Shown: piece after piece, positions 1 to 11,250 of the stretch
Layout of the letters: each line of letters starts with the position of its first letter
Position numbering within the stretch: the stretch's first letter is position 1
Assembly (NCBI GenBank): GCA_905221605.1
Contig: CAJNDS010000668.1
Coordinates: forward strand, 1,604,814-1,668,813
Source: Symbiodinium natans
Lineage: Eukaryota; Sar; Dinophyceae; Suessiales; Symbiodiniaceae
Reading direction: 5' to 3'
Length of the DNA stretch: 64,000 nucleotides
Program-made: the position numbers and the translations under genes
Notes under the pieces: model-generated
What the model was told of the DNA's origin: nothing
Seen by the model: only the letters and a program-made list of their open reading frames with translations
The model's database searches: none

Positions 1-1778
1 CGAAAAAGCTTCTTTTCCACCCTGCCCGAGCTGCATTGCTTTCATCGTTCACGATGCTCTCGATGCTCTGAAAGATGGCGCGTCGTATTGGAAGATGCTC
101 GGATGTGTTTTTGCGGTTTTTTTGGCATTGTCCAGGATTCCGGTCGGAGGGGCTCAAAGTACTTCATTCGCGTGGCCTCACATATGTGCGTTCAACCGCC
201 TTTTAGAGCCTCTGCCCTCCTAAGCACTTCTACTTCCTTGCCTAAAGCCACTGGTGCCATGTCGCAGTGCAGCACTTTGGCGAGGGGGGAGACTCCGCTG
301 TTGGTGCCATAAACGAACCATATGCCGGACAAAACCCAAGCGCCTGCTAGGCAATAGGCGGGAGCTGACGAGACAGTGGGGCAGGAGTGCTTAGCATCAC
401 TGGGTGCCAGTATGTTGCTGGGTGGGCAAACGGAAGGATTTGATGTTTTTTTGGCGGTTGGCCCCGGTTCCGGTTGTTGGCCTTGTCACGCCGGCAGGAT
501 TCTGGCAGGCGCGTGGGTTTCTGCTAAGATTGCCTGGAGCAACTCTAAACGGGAGAAGAGAGTGAGAATACAACAGGACAGGAACCTCGGAATTGAGTGA
601 GATTGACATGAGACAGGCAGTGAGATTAAAATGGAACACAGGAACATGTTTGAGAAGTAAGAGGAATGTGTGTACTGTACGGCATCCTTTCTCACTAATT
701 CCCACGTCATATTTTACATACTTCATATTTTACATACTGTTCCAGTCTCACTTTATTCTAGCTGTAGCTGCATTCTCGCTTTTCCTTGACTTATTCTTAA
801 TTTTCATCATGAAAACCCACATGTTGTTCAAATTAAAGTCTTGAGGCTGGCCCAGAGCTAACAGGGGCATGGATATCCTAAGGCTTGGGAGGTTTGGGGC
901 CAGGAGAGTACCCCTTCCTGGCCAAAACCCAAGCGAGCGGCTTGGCACCGACGACTCTGAGCGGGTAAAAAGAAGACTTGCGAGCGCCCGGTTAGCACCC
1001 ACGATTCTTCAGCCTAGAGATATTATGCGGGTCTTTGTGGCGGATGCTGTTGAGCTGAAATCCTGGAAATCCTGGAAATCCTGCCGGGGTTGGCCGCCGG
1101 ATGCCTCGATTTGAGTATGCAGTGCCTTCGCTCGCATCTCGCAACCCAGCGTCCCAGGCCCTAGGCAGCCGTTCCTCATCTCAGAAGCCCTGGCAGCTCA
1201 AGTCGATCCTGCTTCTTAGATTGGGAAGACAAGGGGCTACCGATCGATAACGATCGACAGTCAGCAATCGCCAGGCAGGCTTGAGTGACGTCCGCACCAT
1301 GAACATCGTCGAGTTGAGGGTGGCCTGTCCAGCAGCACGAGCCGCTCAAGCTTGAGCCACTTTGGGAGGGAGAACTGATAAGGACTGATGCAATTCATCT
1401 TCAGCATGCTGCGGCTGCCATCCAAATATTTAAGGATACTGTTCCGATTGCAAAAAGCCCAGTTCTCAATAGTCACGACCAGCTTGTTTTACGGTGAACT
1501 GTGTTTGCCATGGCCAATAAGCTTGCGTCTCAGTTTAGCAACTGCCAGCAGGCTGCCAGTCTTCAAGGTTTGTATAGCTAATGAGCCAATGTTGTATTAA
1601 GGTTCTCTGCAGTGCTCACTGCGAAGCAAGAACGGCAAGCCGGTGTGAGCAGCGCAAATATATGGTATACCAGTGGCAACAGCCGCCGGCCGCATTGGCC
1701 ATACCATGCCATGCGATGCCATACGATGCCATACGATGCCTGAAAACTCTCAACTTTCAACATACGGCTTGGCTTGAG
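1..1778. other. No assignable gene; short simple repeats
   Basis: I see no recognisable coding exon here. The stretch at about 580-840 is AT-rich. There are small tandem repeats: three copies of a 9-10 bp unit (tggaaatcc type) at 1057-1082, and a CCATACGATG-type 10-mer at about 1698-1740. Short open frames occur on both strands, but none shows domain-like composition or consistent splice signals. Confidence 0.5.
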
Positions 1779-2210
1779 GTGGTAAAGATCTCTGGAAGCT
1801 CAAGGCGAACAACCCCGAGCTCTTTGCAAAGCAGGCTTTGGGCCTAGGTTTACGTGCCTCGAGCATCACATGTTTTCTTCTTCAATATTGTTCAGATGTC
1901 TCGATGTTGGCCCGATGGTGTGCTTCTTAGGGTGCTGGAGATGCAGTGCCGTCTGGCTTCGAAGAAACGGACAAGGCTGGCTGGTACTACAACCGGGCCG
2001 AGACTCAACAGCACTGCTTCCGTGTGGCATCGTGTGGCGTGAGGCGAGGTAAGCGGTGCTGTTGGCCCCGCTGTTGGCATTTTAGAAATTCTTGCTTGAA
2101 ACGCCGAGGACAAAATCTTCTGGGTGCAGAGCACGAGACAGTTGTTGTGGTTTGACGAAGAAACTGGCGAGCACAAGGACGCCAAGCAATCAGAGATTGA
2201 AACTGATTGA
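1779..2210 (+). CDS. Exon cluster of unidentified gene with WW-like exon
   Basis: Three coding-looking exons in order, all with AG|G acceptors. Exon 1 (1779 to about 1847-1857) reads GKDLWKLKANNPELFAKQAL. Exon 2 (1931-2023, phase 0) contains PSGFEETDKAGWYYNRAETQ, which follows the WW-domain pattern P-x-G-W-E...D..G..YYxN..T, but with Phe at the first Trp and no second Trp. Exon 3 (2109-2210) contains FWVQSTRQLLWFDEETGEH and ends at TGA. Exons 2 and 3 join in phase. WW domains bind proline-rich peptides; a degenerate WW-like fold is only an inference. The upstream start is not visible. Exon 1 joins exon 2 in phase only if a GC donor near 1857 is used. The true gene could extend into the next exon cluster. 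Confidence 0.4.
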
Positions 2211-2410
2211 AGCTGCTGAATGAGTGCTAGGAGCTCTATGAAGGTCAGGCACTTCCGCTTGTTTTCGGCGGCGGAGCTGCCTCCAGCTCAGAGGCTACAT
2301 GGCAGTATTCATAAAAACAAATGAAGGCAAGCGGGCGGACTTTTGCTGCCGCATCAGACCTAGAGGACTAAAGCAACAGAGAAGTAAAGTGCCTTGCAGA
2401 TGCAGCATCC

Positions 2411-2949
2411 ATGCCATTTTCCGACGAACGCAGTACAGCAATGCGTTCGCAGCGTGGGAAGTCAGAGGCCAGCGCTGCCAGCGGCACCAGCGGCGCCAGC
2501 GGCGCGAAGAATGCCAAAACCGTTGTGATTCCCGATCTTCACCGCGTCGCCTCTGCCTTGAGCCTCCGTCAAGCGTGTGAAAACACGTCGCAAGATATCT
2601 CACGGGAGCTGAGAAACATTTCAACTCCTCGTTCCGGGCTACTGCAGCATCCGCAGCCCAGGAAGACGGACTTTGCGCACATCGACAAGCCTGCTGCCAT
2701 GCTCGGCGTTTTTGGAGGTGGTGAGATGACGGCTAGAGCCTTCCCAGAAAAACTGGTAGCAGCCTCAGATCGCTCGAGAATCCAAACATCAAGCAAAGTC
2801 TTTAAGTGAACAAGTCTGCATCGTCTACCGCAGGTGAAGCGGCTCGGTGCCTCACGAAGTTGCTGGTCGGAGGAGAAGCTTCGCACTGCAGTGGAGAGTG
2901 TGCTGCAAGAAACCGCTGGGGCCAGCCCAGTGTTGCCTGGCAAACAGTA
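2411..2949 (+). CDS. Hypothetical protein, two-exon model
   Basis: An ATG at 2411 opens a frame of about 129 codons to 2797, where a GT donor (GTCTTTAAG) precedes a 36 bp intron ending in CCGCAG|G. The second exon (2834-2949) continues in phase 0 and ends at TAG. Together they give about 167 residues. The N-terminus is low-complexity Ala/Ser/Gly (residues about 17-33). The rest is mildly basic and helical-looking, with SCWSEEKLRTAVESVLQET near the C-terminus. I recognise no domain, signal peptide or membrane segment. The 36 bp intron is short even for this window; without it the first frame stops 9 bases after the proposed donor. It lies just downstream of the WW-like exons on the same strand and could be part of the same gene. 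Confidence 0.35.
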
Positions 2950-3155
2950 GAATTCTTTTGCAGATTCTGCATATTTCATGGAGTCATAGAGCCTTCATGG
3001 CTTGGGCGCCGGCTGCAGGTCAGTGGTTGTCATCATTGGCTGCAGGGCGACAGCTGTTACTACCGAAGGAGCTGCATTTCGTCTGACGATGCGTCCGCAG
3101 GACATGGAGAGCGTGGAGAGTGGCTCAGTGTTTGTAGCAGGGCAGTCGTTGTTGA

Positions 3156-4670
3156 TCACTTTAACTACCAGGGCAACTCCCTGCCACCACCTTCTTCGAC
3201 GGCTTCTTCCGCCAGTTCGTCAAACGCGAGTCTGTCGTTGTGACCTGGCAATGTGAGCACCACACACACGAGCGTCTCAAATGTTTCAAATCCTTCAAGG
3301 AAAGACGGGCACTGTCTCTATGCTGCTTGCAGCCTGGGTGGCCAGCACGGAACACAGCTTGGCAGGTTACATGATGCGATATGTGCAACAGTGTCAATAG
3401 TGCACGTGCTTGTCAGGGGCAAAGGCCTCCTGGGGGAAGAGGCCTTTGAGTCTTCCCTGGCATCTCAGCTCGTCAAGGGCTGGGCACGGACAGGTGCCGG
3501 TTACCCACAATGCCAAGATGCTTCAGATTTGGTGTGCAGATTCGCAGACGCTCTTTGACTTTGCCTGCCCCGTTCGGAAGGCTCCATAACACTGCTGCGG
3601 TCAGCAAGGCAGTCAGGGCTCACCGAACCCTTGGCCGTTGTGTGTGCGCGCCTGGTGCCCACAGAGGGCACGCGCGATGCCCAGCAGGATTCCCGGAGTG
3701 CGTGTTGCATATTGTTGCATCATGTCATATGGACCATGAGAGTTGTCACCGCGGCAATGGACTCTTCAAAGCTGAAGGTCAGGCGAGTTGCCTGCTAAGC
3801 GGCTGAAGGCCAGAGAGGGTCACAATTTCGCAGTCCTTCGCAGTCCTTGATTTTGGACAACTTTGTGCAGGCTGCCTCAACAAGCCCTATCTTCACTGCT
3901 GGTACAACGGGCGCATCTGGACAAAATGGTGGCAAAGCTGACCAAGAGCTCGCGGCTGCACACAGAGATAAAGCTGATCTTCCAGGTTCTAAGGTCGTGC
4001 TTGTAGCAGCATCATTGTGTTGTTGGAGGTGCGGCTACGACAGATTCTGCTCAGAGTAGCTGCTTCTGGCCCACCTGTCATGGATCCTGTTCGACGGAAG
4101 CAGGTGCAGCATGGCTCAGTAGGGGTCAGTAGGGGTCAGCAGGGCCGCAACATCTCGCAACTCTGGAGGTGAAACGCTCGCAAGAAGAAGCCGAAGCGGA
4201 CATGCTACAGATATTGCAAAACCTGGAGGCCGACAGTATGAAGAGCTTTCAGAGACTAAGACCAATATTGGTGATACTCCAGCGCGGTTTCCGTTGAAAT
4301 GAGTCTCGCATCCAAGGAAGGTGTGCCGAGAGAGATCTGAATGCCAATCAGCTCTGAAAGGGGGGGAGCTTGCTGGCGACATGGGCTGGCTGGATCGTGT
4401 CAAAGGTGTTGGCATCCAGCAAGACCGTGCGAAGCAAGGTCGGCTACAGGGCAAAGTGTCTCCATTGAATCGGACATGAGTCTTGACATGCCTTGAGAGT
4501 CGTAAAGCTCTGGTCCTCGAGGTGTGCGGCCGCAAGTTCCAGCGGCAGTGCTGAAAGCAGCCTTTGAGCTGGCGGTCGGCGAGGCCATTTTCGAATTTCG
4601 TGTTCCTCTGCAGGCTCGTGTGCCAAGACGAGCTCAGGTGCACGATCTGGTGACGACAGAAGCTGCTTAG
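3156..4670 (+). CDS. Candidate exons of unidentified multi-exon gene
   Basis: Several AG|G-bounded exons look coding. One at about 3172-3251 contains FFDGFFRQFVKRESVVVTWQ before a GTGAGC donor. One at about 3419-3502 contains LGEEAFESSLASQLVKGWAR. One at 4143-4270 contains EEAEADMLQILQNLEADSMK, acidic and helical. A short one lies at 4406-4438. The last, at 4522-4670, contains AFELAVGEAIFEFRVPLQ and ends at TAG. I could not phase all of them into one continuous frame, so some exons are probably missing or two genes are merged. No family was recognised. All lie on the + strand, as do the exons at 1.8-2.9 kb. Confidence 0.35.
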
Positions 4671-6640
4671 CCAACACATCCAACACAGTTCTCAGCCAGA
4701 CCTAACGATTTACCTCTCTTTCAAGCCTCCCAGGTTGGTGTGCACCTTCTGCAGCGAACTGCCTAGTGGCGGTCGTGGAAAGAGATTGAAAAAATGTGAG
4801 ACGCATCCGTGTACATAAGGGCAGTAGCGTCACCCCAGAGTCTGCAAGTAACCAGCAACTCGTCTCGTTCATTCATGATCGGGTTTCCATCGTGTGATAT
4901 GGTCAGTGATTCACAGACGCCTCTGCTGCGCGTTGACATGCATTGAGATTAATGTTGATATGTAGCTGCTCCTGCCGTGCCGTTGCTGCAGAACAGCGGA
5001 GGCACAGGATCTGTGGCAGCTTGTTTCACGTTTCGCAGCGAAGAAGTGCCAGGTGGACATGGTGTGAGGATGTGTGAGGGAGACAGGGGAGACAGGGGAG
5101 ACAGGGGAGACAGGGGAGACAGGTCTACATTGCCATGAGCTATATGCAGCTGTCGTGTCTGATGCGCAACCTTCGATCTGGTCACTGGCTCATTCGAGAT
5201 TGTGTTTTTAAATTTCTAGTTCAATATGGAGAGGACTTGAATAGAATGCAGGGCGAACTTTAGGACATGTGAAGGGTAAGTACCATCGGAGGCAGTGTGA
5301 GACGTCTGCTTCGCACAACCGCATTTTTACGTCCCAGTCCCAAAAAGTTCAACTTTTTTTGGCTGCGGGTGGGAAGAAATCGTGTATCTACGCCTTCGAC
5401 AATCTTACAAGGATTGAATGCACCTGCAAGATCAGATCCAGTACTGCGGTAACTGTAGTGTATCCCTGACTTGAAGCAGTTTGGAACCGTTGCGTTGTAG
5501 CCATCCAGCAGGCCGGGTTCGCGCGTGTTTGTGGCAGCTGTGTTGACATGTGTGGTCGTACATGTGGCGCAAAAACCAGCAAGAGGCTGTTGTGTCTTTT
5601 GTGCTTTGGCCTCAAACACTTCAACACGGAGCCTTGCACAGCTGCTCGGAGGCACCGGGGCAGAGACACCGCAGATCTGTGTAGCTATATGTAGCTATAG
5701 TGTGGCGACATTGTCTCGGATCCAAGGAAAGTGACGAAGCTTTTCTGGATGAGTTGCCGCCCGAGGTCGCTTGTGAAGTGTCTCAACATTTTTAAGCAGT
5801 TCACACCATTTCCAACAAAACTGTGTTCCTCTCTAACTTGCTGTGGAGGTTGCAGGATTGATACAACCTCCTGCGACCGCCACCTTGTTTGTTGCGAGGC
5901 ACTCAGATCCGGCCCACCCTGGAAAATTGTGATGTCCTTCAATGGGCAAAGCCCAAATCCCAATTTGCAACGGAGATCTGGTTTTTCCGGGCAAGACCAG
6001 TCAGCGAAGTACACCTCGCAGGGAAACTCTGCCAAAACGACTTAACTGAAGTACTCGGCGCGTGTCTGACAAGACTGCATTTCTCCAACATCAGCAGTAA
6101 AGACGAAAGAGGCACCAACAGAAGTGCAAGACAGATCTCAAGAGAGAGGAAAACAATGTGTTAATGTTCGTTGCCTCACAACCGTGCTGCGCCATGCTGC
6201 GCACTGCCTAGGTTCTCCTTCTACACAAGCCGTGGTCTGTACAGGAGCTTGCTTGTGAACCGACTGCCTCGGCCTCGGTGTGGCGCCAGGCCCACAAACG
6301 GTCGTGCGAATATGGTGCCCCGTCCGGACTCAGGAAGAACTCATTGCATGTGATGCAGATGAGCGCCTGAGCAAAGGTGAGGAGGTGTGGCATGGCACAG
6401 CATTACCCCGGAAGAGTGATTCGTGTCCGCCCCGGCTCTCAAGCTTGTCTCTGGAGGATTGTACGGATGGCACACCTTCTCATGAAGTTCCTGCTGTCCA
6501 AATACAAGCAGCTCAGCCCGAAGCCGAACCCGAAGAGGCACAATGCACTAGTAGGGAAGGTCACCGGCAGATCGAGGGAAGTTTTCCCGGCCTCATATTG
6601 GATTGACCTGAACGGTCGACTCGCACAAGAATATCGATCA
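4671..6640. other. Mostly unassignable; short minisatellite and possible exons
   Basis: A GGGAGACAGG-type 10 bp minisatellite with about 4.6 copies lies at 5078-5123. Open + strand frames at about 6280-6606 (acidic, ending ...EGSFPGLILD) and 6377-6640 overlap in different frames. One may be an exon, but I cannot choose between them. Confidence 0.3.
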
Positions 6641-6644
6641 ACAC

Positions 6645-6720
6645 TCATACATACGTACATACATGCATGCATACATACATACATTCACGTGTGTGTATGC
6701 ACATATATATATATATATGC
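6645..6720. repeat. CATA/TA microsatellite
   Basis: An imperfect CATA repeat is followed by a TA run. It lies just before a C8 run and the start of an AT-rich region. Confidence 0.9.
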
Positions 6721-6929
6721 TACCCCCCCCAGCGACCTACCCTTTTTAGGCCGTTTGAGGCCTTTTTAACAAAAAACAACAAAGAAGGCCCAAAAGTCGC
6801 GTAGTTAATCACCGGGTAATGAAGGACAGTTACTGGGACACCCACCTCACAGACCCCGATAAGCTAGCATTGGAAGAATCTACATTTTGAATCTGAAGCG
6901 AACAATGCTGTTTTTAGATATTTAGATCA

Positions 6930-7878
6930 GTGTTTTTCTATGCAAATTGTGCGTTTCAAGGGCAATTAATGGTTTGTTGAGCAACTAATTTATTTATACA
7001 ATTGTGTTTGTACGAGGCAAAGTATTAATCAAATAGTGAAACATTTTTCTTGGTTCTATGCGAATTTAGCTACTAGAGTAATTATTAAGCAAAGAGCCCA
7101 ATTTGACTCAAGTGAATACTATTTAAAGGAGCATACTCAACCAAGATACGAAATAAACACCATTTTCAACCAAAAAATGGCAAAGTGTGCGTTTAAAGTG
7201 CAAATACTGTATTTATACAATTGTGTTTGTACTAGGCAAAGTATGCTCTCTGAAAAGTCCACTGAAATACCTTATGTTTACATATTCATGAATCGTTTTT
7301 CTTTTTGAAATAATCATTTATGCGAATTTAGCTACTAGAGTAATGATTAAGCAAATAGCCCAATTTGTCTCAAGTGAATACCATTTAAAGGACCATACTC
7401 AACCAAAATACGAAAGAAGCACCATATTCAACCAAAATATGGCAAAGTGTGGTTTAAAGGGCAAATAGTGCTTTGTTGAGCAACTAATGCATTGAAACAG
7501 TTGTGTTTATGCCAGGCAAAGTATTATTGAAGTACTATCTGCAAAGTCAAATGAAACACCTTATGTTTACATATTCATGAAACAATTTTTTGAAGTATTC
7601 ATTCTATGCGAATTTAACTACTAGAGGAATTCTTAAGCAAATAGCCCAATTTGACTCAAGTGAATACTATTTAAAGGACCATACTCAACCAAATACGAAA
7701 TAAACACTTGCGGAAATGGAAACGGTTCTACCTACATAACAATGAGACAAAGATTGCTGAAGTATTCACTAAAGACCACTTATATACTATGTCTGAAAAG
7801 CACAATTTGCATGAGCAAGCTTAAAGATGCACAATGATGGAAACAGAAGCGGTTCTACTTACATAACGATGAAACAAA
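6930..7878. repeat. AT-rich diverged tandem repeat, unit about 260-290 bp
   Basis: Three diverged copies are anchored by TATGCGAATTTA(G/A)CTACTAGA at 7057, 7319 and 7605, spaced 262 and 286 bp. Other shared blocks are CCCAATTTG(A/T)CTCAAGTGAATAC, AGGCAAAGTAT and CTTATGTTTACATATTCATGAA. A shorter duplicated segment (ACGGTTCTACCTACATAAC type) occurs at about 7719 and about 7852. The block is far more AT-rich than its surroundings and stops abruptly at about 7880, where the GC-rich retroelement starts. I see no convincing coding content. It looks like a decayed satellite. Confidence 0.85.
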
Positions 7879-7920
7879 GCTCTTGTCTGCCTTGAAGTGG
7901 TTCCCCTCCCGCAGCCTGAT

Positions 7921-8892
7921 ATGAACTGGGTTTACAAGTGGGTGCAGTTGCACAATGGGGAATGGTGTAAGGCCAGTGTGGTTCCTCTGAACGCCGCTCT
8001 CCCTGAGTGGGGGAAGGAACCTTTTGTTGCTGACTGTCCCGTGGAGCTTGCTGCTAAAGAAAAGCAAGAAACTGTCAGGGTCGTCTGTCCGCAAGAATTT
8101 CTGTCAGCTCCTGACTGGCAGCTGGTCCAGAGCAAGCCGGGTCGGCTCCTGGAAGAGATTCTGCCGGAAGGCATGTGGACGCGAAGTTTTGGCTGGCATG
8201 CTGAAACGCGAGAAGCTGCTGTGATAGGGTTTCTTAAAGTCCCGCCCTCACAGACCGCTGAGGTTTTGGCGCTCTCCGGGGAAAGAGGGGTCTTCTTTGC
8301 TTTGGGACGCCCGAAGGCTGGAACGCCTGCTCAGAGCGTTCGCTGGTTGCCCAGGGATGATAAGGTGAAGCCCGGCACTTATCTGCAGACAGCCAAGAAG
8401 CATGCTGAAGCTGCTAGTACCTCTCTGACTTTTCGCAGGGGAGGGCGCGCGAGCCTGGGTTTGGTAGGTGTGGCAGTGCCGGAAACTGCTGCTGAAGGGC
8501 TCAGGAAGCGCTGGGCGGCTCGCCAAGTTCCTAAACACTGGACGCCTGCCCAGTTCCAGCGTATGTTGGAGTTGCACCAATGGCGGGTCCCTAAAGACAT
8601 CCAACCGCCGGCTCGGCCTGGGGGTGTCTGGACTTTCGCTGCGGTTCGCCCAGAGTCGTGTAAAGAGGATTGCTTTATCCTTGCTTTGGAGGAAGGGCGG
8701 CCCTTGACCATCGCCCCATGGAAAAAGACGGTGCCTAAACCTGAGTCCACTCCCCTGTGGGCGTCTGGCACGGGGGGGGCTTTGCAAGGGAAACGACCGC
8801 CTTCGGAGGCTCGTGCCACTGAAGAAGAGAAGGGCACTGCTGAGGATCCTGATGCCGGGCCCGCACGGAGTACCTGTCCAGGACTATGGTAG
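7921..8892 (+). CDS. Retroelement N-terminal ORF, unknown fold
   Basis: The frame from ATG 7921 runs 323 residues to TAG 8890-8892; it is open upstream to a TGA at 7870. It begins MNWVYKWVQLHNGEW. I recognise no domain. The C-terminal 40 residues are acidic and low complexity (ATEEEKGTAEDPDAGP). The frame overlaps the following OTU frame by about 40 bp in a different register. The two were probably one continuous protein, or coupled by frameshifting, because the next frame has no convincing start of its own. There is a run of nine G at 8771-8779. Its place at the 5' end of the element suggests a gag-like or ORF1 role, which is inference. Confidence 0.5.
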   Translation: MNWVYKWVQLHNGEWCKASVVPLNAALPEWGKEPFVADCPVELAAKEKQETVRVVCPQEFLSAPDWQLVQSKPGRLLEEILPEGMWTRSFGWHAETREAAVIGFLKVPPSQTAEVLALSGERGVFFALGRPKAGTPAQSVRWLPRDDKVKPGTYLQTAKKHAEAASTSLTFRRGGRASLGLVGVAVPETAAEGLRKRWAARQVPKHWTPAQFQRMLELHQWRVPKDIQPPARPGGVWTFAAVRPESCKEDCFILALEEGRPLTIAPWKKTVPKPESTPLWASGTGGALQGKRPPSEARATEEEKGTAEDPDAGPARSTCPGLW

Positions 8893-9712
8893 TAATGGCG
8901 GTGACTGTGGCCTCCGCTGTTTAGCGGCCACGCAAGCATTGCGCAACGGGATCCCCGCTGATCAAGTGCAGGCCAAGATTGCCAAGCTTGCTCAAAGTCT
9001 TCGAGTCAAAGTTCACCTGTGGCTTCAGGAAAACAAAGGCTGGAGGGATGCATGGAGTGCAGATCCGGACAGCACGGAAAGCACTGAAGGCGGCCCATGT
9101 CCGAACTCCGCCGCCGGTTACCTTGACAGTGTTGCTCGTCCCACCAAGTGGGTGGACCACTACATGTGCATGGCGGCTTCTAGAGTGCTGCTGTGTGATA
9201 TTGTGGTTTGGAAGTTTGTTGCCAACCAATGGAAGTTTATGGCACGTATACAGCCACCGTCAGCCTCCAAGGGACCTCCCGTGTGCCTGTTTCTTCGACA
9301 TGGACACTTCACCACCTTGCCGTCAGGAGTTAAGATGCCACCGAGCTGGAAGGATTTCGAACCAACTGCCGATGAGGTTGTCGTGTCCTTTCATGGTGGA
9401 GGAAGGAAAGGATGTCGCTCGACCAAGTCATGTGAACCTGCAGACGACTCTCGATCCTCGAACCTTTCGGCCTGGCTCAGACCGGTGAAGAGGGACCGTT
9501 TGGTTCCTGAAGATGCCCCGGGCAGTTTTGCACCGCAAGGTTCTGACAATGCGTCAGAAGAGAATTTTTCACACTGGCTGCGGCCGGTAGGCCCTGCCTG
9601 TGACAAGGCCCGGGCCACAGCGGCTGCTTCGTCTAAGAACACGGATCGGGGCAGCCAGGCTGCCTTAACGGCATGGCTTAGGCCCGTTGCCAAGGATGCG
9701 GTCAATGTCTAG
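8852..9712 (+). CDS. OTU-like cysteine protease region with WLRPV repeats
   Basis: The frame from ATG 8852 encodes 286 residues. The start NGGDCGLRCLAATQAL matches the OTU active-site cysteine segment (family pattern D-G-x-C), and RHGHFTTLPSG further on matches the catalytic histidine segment. The Asp normally three residues before Cys is Gly here, so the triad may be incomplete. OTU proteins are deubiquitinase-type cysteine proteases, and related domains are known inside some retrotransposon polyproteins. The C-terminal third holds three short repeats, each with W-L-R-P-V: SAWLRPVKRD, SHWLRPVGPA and TAWLRPVAKD. The frame ends at a single TAG (9710-9712), after which the same frame stays open into the zinc-finger region. 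Confidence 0.65.
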   Translation: MPGPHGVPVQDYGSNGGDCGLRCLAATQALRNGIPADQVQAKIAKLAQSLRVKVHLWLQENKGWRDAWSADPDSTESTEGGPCPNSAAGYLDSVARPTKWVDHYMCMAASRVLLCDIVVWKFVANQWKFMARIQPPSASKGPPVCLFLRHGHFTTLPSGVKMPPSWKDFEPTADEVVVSFHGGGRKGCRSTKSCEPADDSRSSNLSAWLRPVKRDRLVPEDAPGSFAPQGSDNASEENFSHWLRPVGPACDKARATAAASSKNTDRGSQAALTAWLRPVAKDAVNV

Positions 9713-10536
9713 CGGAATGAGCCGCAAGTGCCATCAGGCGCTCAACTTGGGCAGGAACCCCAGAGGAGACGTTTGGATGGAAAGCGCAAGGCTTACCTCA
9801 CTCTGCGAGGCTACTGTGGTGGTCGGGACGCGTCTGCTGCTTCTGCGGCCTCAGAGGACTCACTTCAGGCCAGACTCCGTGAGGTCGCCACAGAGTCTGA
9901 AAATGAGGAGCCGCCGGTCGACCGGTGGCACTGGCATTGTCCAGTGTGTCACTCGTCTGCGGGCCTTCCTGGCTCCAAAAAGCATCACATGGCCTCGAGG
10001 CACCCTACGTTCAACCTCCGCCTGATTCAGGTGCGCCACGCCGGACAAAGGAGAGTGAGGTGGTGCAGGCCAGCGACATGCTCCCGCCTGAGCAGCAAGC
10101 TTGGACATGCAGCATGTTGAACTGCAAAGCCGCGCTCCCCGCGCTCCCTGCGCAAGACCACAAGCGTGCTGTCAGACGACACATCGCCTTGGCCCACCCC
10201 CAGGAAACTCCCCGTTCCCTTTCTGTGAGAAAACGCCTGGGAAAGCCCCAAAGGAAACGAGGGGTTAGCCGTGCTCAGACTGCCAAGTTTGTTAAACACA
10301 GGAAAGAAAAACATGAGACTCATGACATCTTCACATACAGGCCGGCTAGGGCTACCGAGCGGGGCTGCTTGGTCTACTGTCGGCGATGTTTGTCGCATTT
10401 GCAGCATGAAGATGCGAAGGTGAGGTACCTCACCTGCGACGAGCGTCTTGCTCGTTTGCAAACTAAGCCTCTGGTTAGGACGCGCAAGCGCATGTGGTGG
10501 CTCCGACTTAGGGAAAATCCGGCGGGGCTTAACTGA
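9713..10536 (+). pseudogene. Zinc-finger (gag-like) region of LINE, frameshifted
   Basis: Immediately after the TAG at 9710-9712 the same frame continues without an ATG. It encodes a first C2H2-type finger (WHCPVCHSSAGLPGSKKHHM...RHP, at about 9931-10011). Near 10010-10030 the coding signal shifts to another frame, which carries a second finger (WTCSMLNCKAALPAL...HIALAHP, about 10104-10200) and a Cys-rich segment CLVYCRRC before TGA 10534-10536. Such fingers in the first part of LINE proteins bind nucleic acid in the RNP; that role is inferred. The frame change means this copy needs either an indel repair or a ribosomal frameshift to make both fingers in one chain. Confidence 0.6.
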
Positions 10537-10622
10537 CTATGGGTGCTGGGCTCGGAGGCGGGCCCGGCACTCAGTAGCTCCCTTGCTATCTGCAAGGAGC
10601 TTGGCTTCACTTTGAATTCCGG

Positions 10623-11250
10623 TTGGGGGGATACAGAGGGGTCAGGATGGGGGAAGCTAGATCTCGGGCCGCTGGTGAGCGGGAGGGCACGCGCATGCTT
10701 GTCCTCAACTGTGGTGGGGCTCCGGGTTGCTGGCGCCTGCACAACAGTGATTTTCTCAAAGCGCATGTTTTATGTTTGCAGGAAGTGGGCATGTCGCCTA
10801 CTGAGTGGCAGGGTTTTGCCAAAGCTGCTAGGCGCAAAGGTTACTTTGCGTACTATACCCCGGGGCAGGTTGCTCAGGGACGGTGGGGGCGGGATCGGTT
10901 TTGTGGGGGCATCGCCTTTCTGGTCCACACTTCGGTCAAGCACACCACTGCTAGCTCTTGTCAGCGCCGTGACAATCAGATCAGGAAGGGCTGGGGGGTG
11001 CTCCGTGGCTGCTGGTAGGTGACCACAACATGGAACCAGAGGACAGTCTTGTCTGCGAAGTGCTTCGGGCGCACGGCGGGCAATTGGTTGCCACCGACGG
11101 CAGTCCTACGAGATGGGGCGGTAACAGGGTTATTGACTGGGCGGCCCAGAGCACCTTTGAAGGGGCCAGGGTCGCGTGGGCAGGGACGGCGACCGAGCGT
11201 TTTAGTGACCGCAAGGGTTACTGGCTTCGCCTCGCCGCTGGCATCGCTGA
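10623..11250 (+). pseudogene. APE-type endonuclease, internally deleted
   Basis: One frame gives LVLNCGGAPGCWRLHNSDFL, then VLCLQEVGMSPTEW, which carries the catalytic Glu, then GGIAFLVHTSV. About 30 residues later the signal continues in another frame as APWLLVGDHNMEPED, equivalent to the family GDFN motif, and then FSDRKGYWLRL, in the place of the SDH motif. The spacing is shorter than usual and a frame change falls at about 11000, so a piece of the middle has been lost. The final catalytic His is Arg in this copy. APE endonucleases nick target DNA to start target-primed reverse transcription; this one is predicted inactive. Confidence 0.65.

Noticed and set aside
6645-6720. CRISPR-like regular repeats
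   Set aside because: Tetranucleotide microsatellite without spacers; the other arrays in the window also lack unique spacers of constant length.
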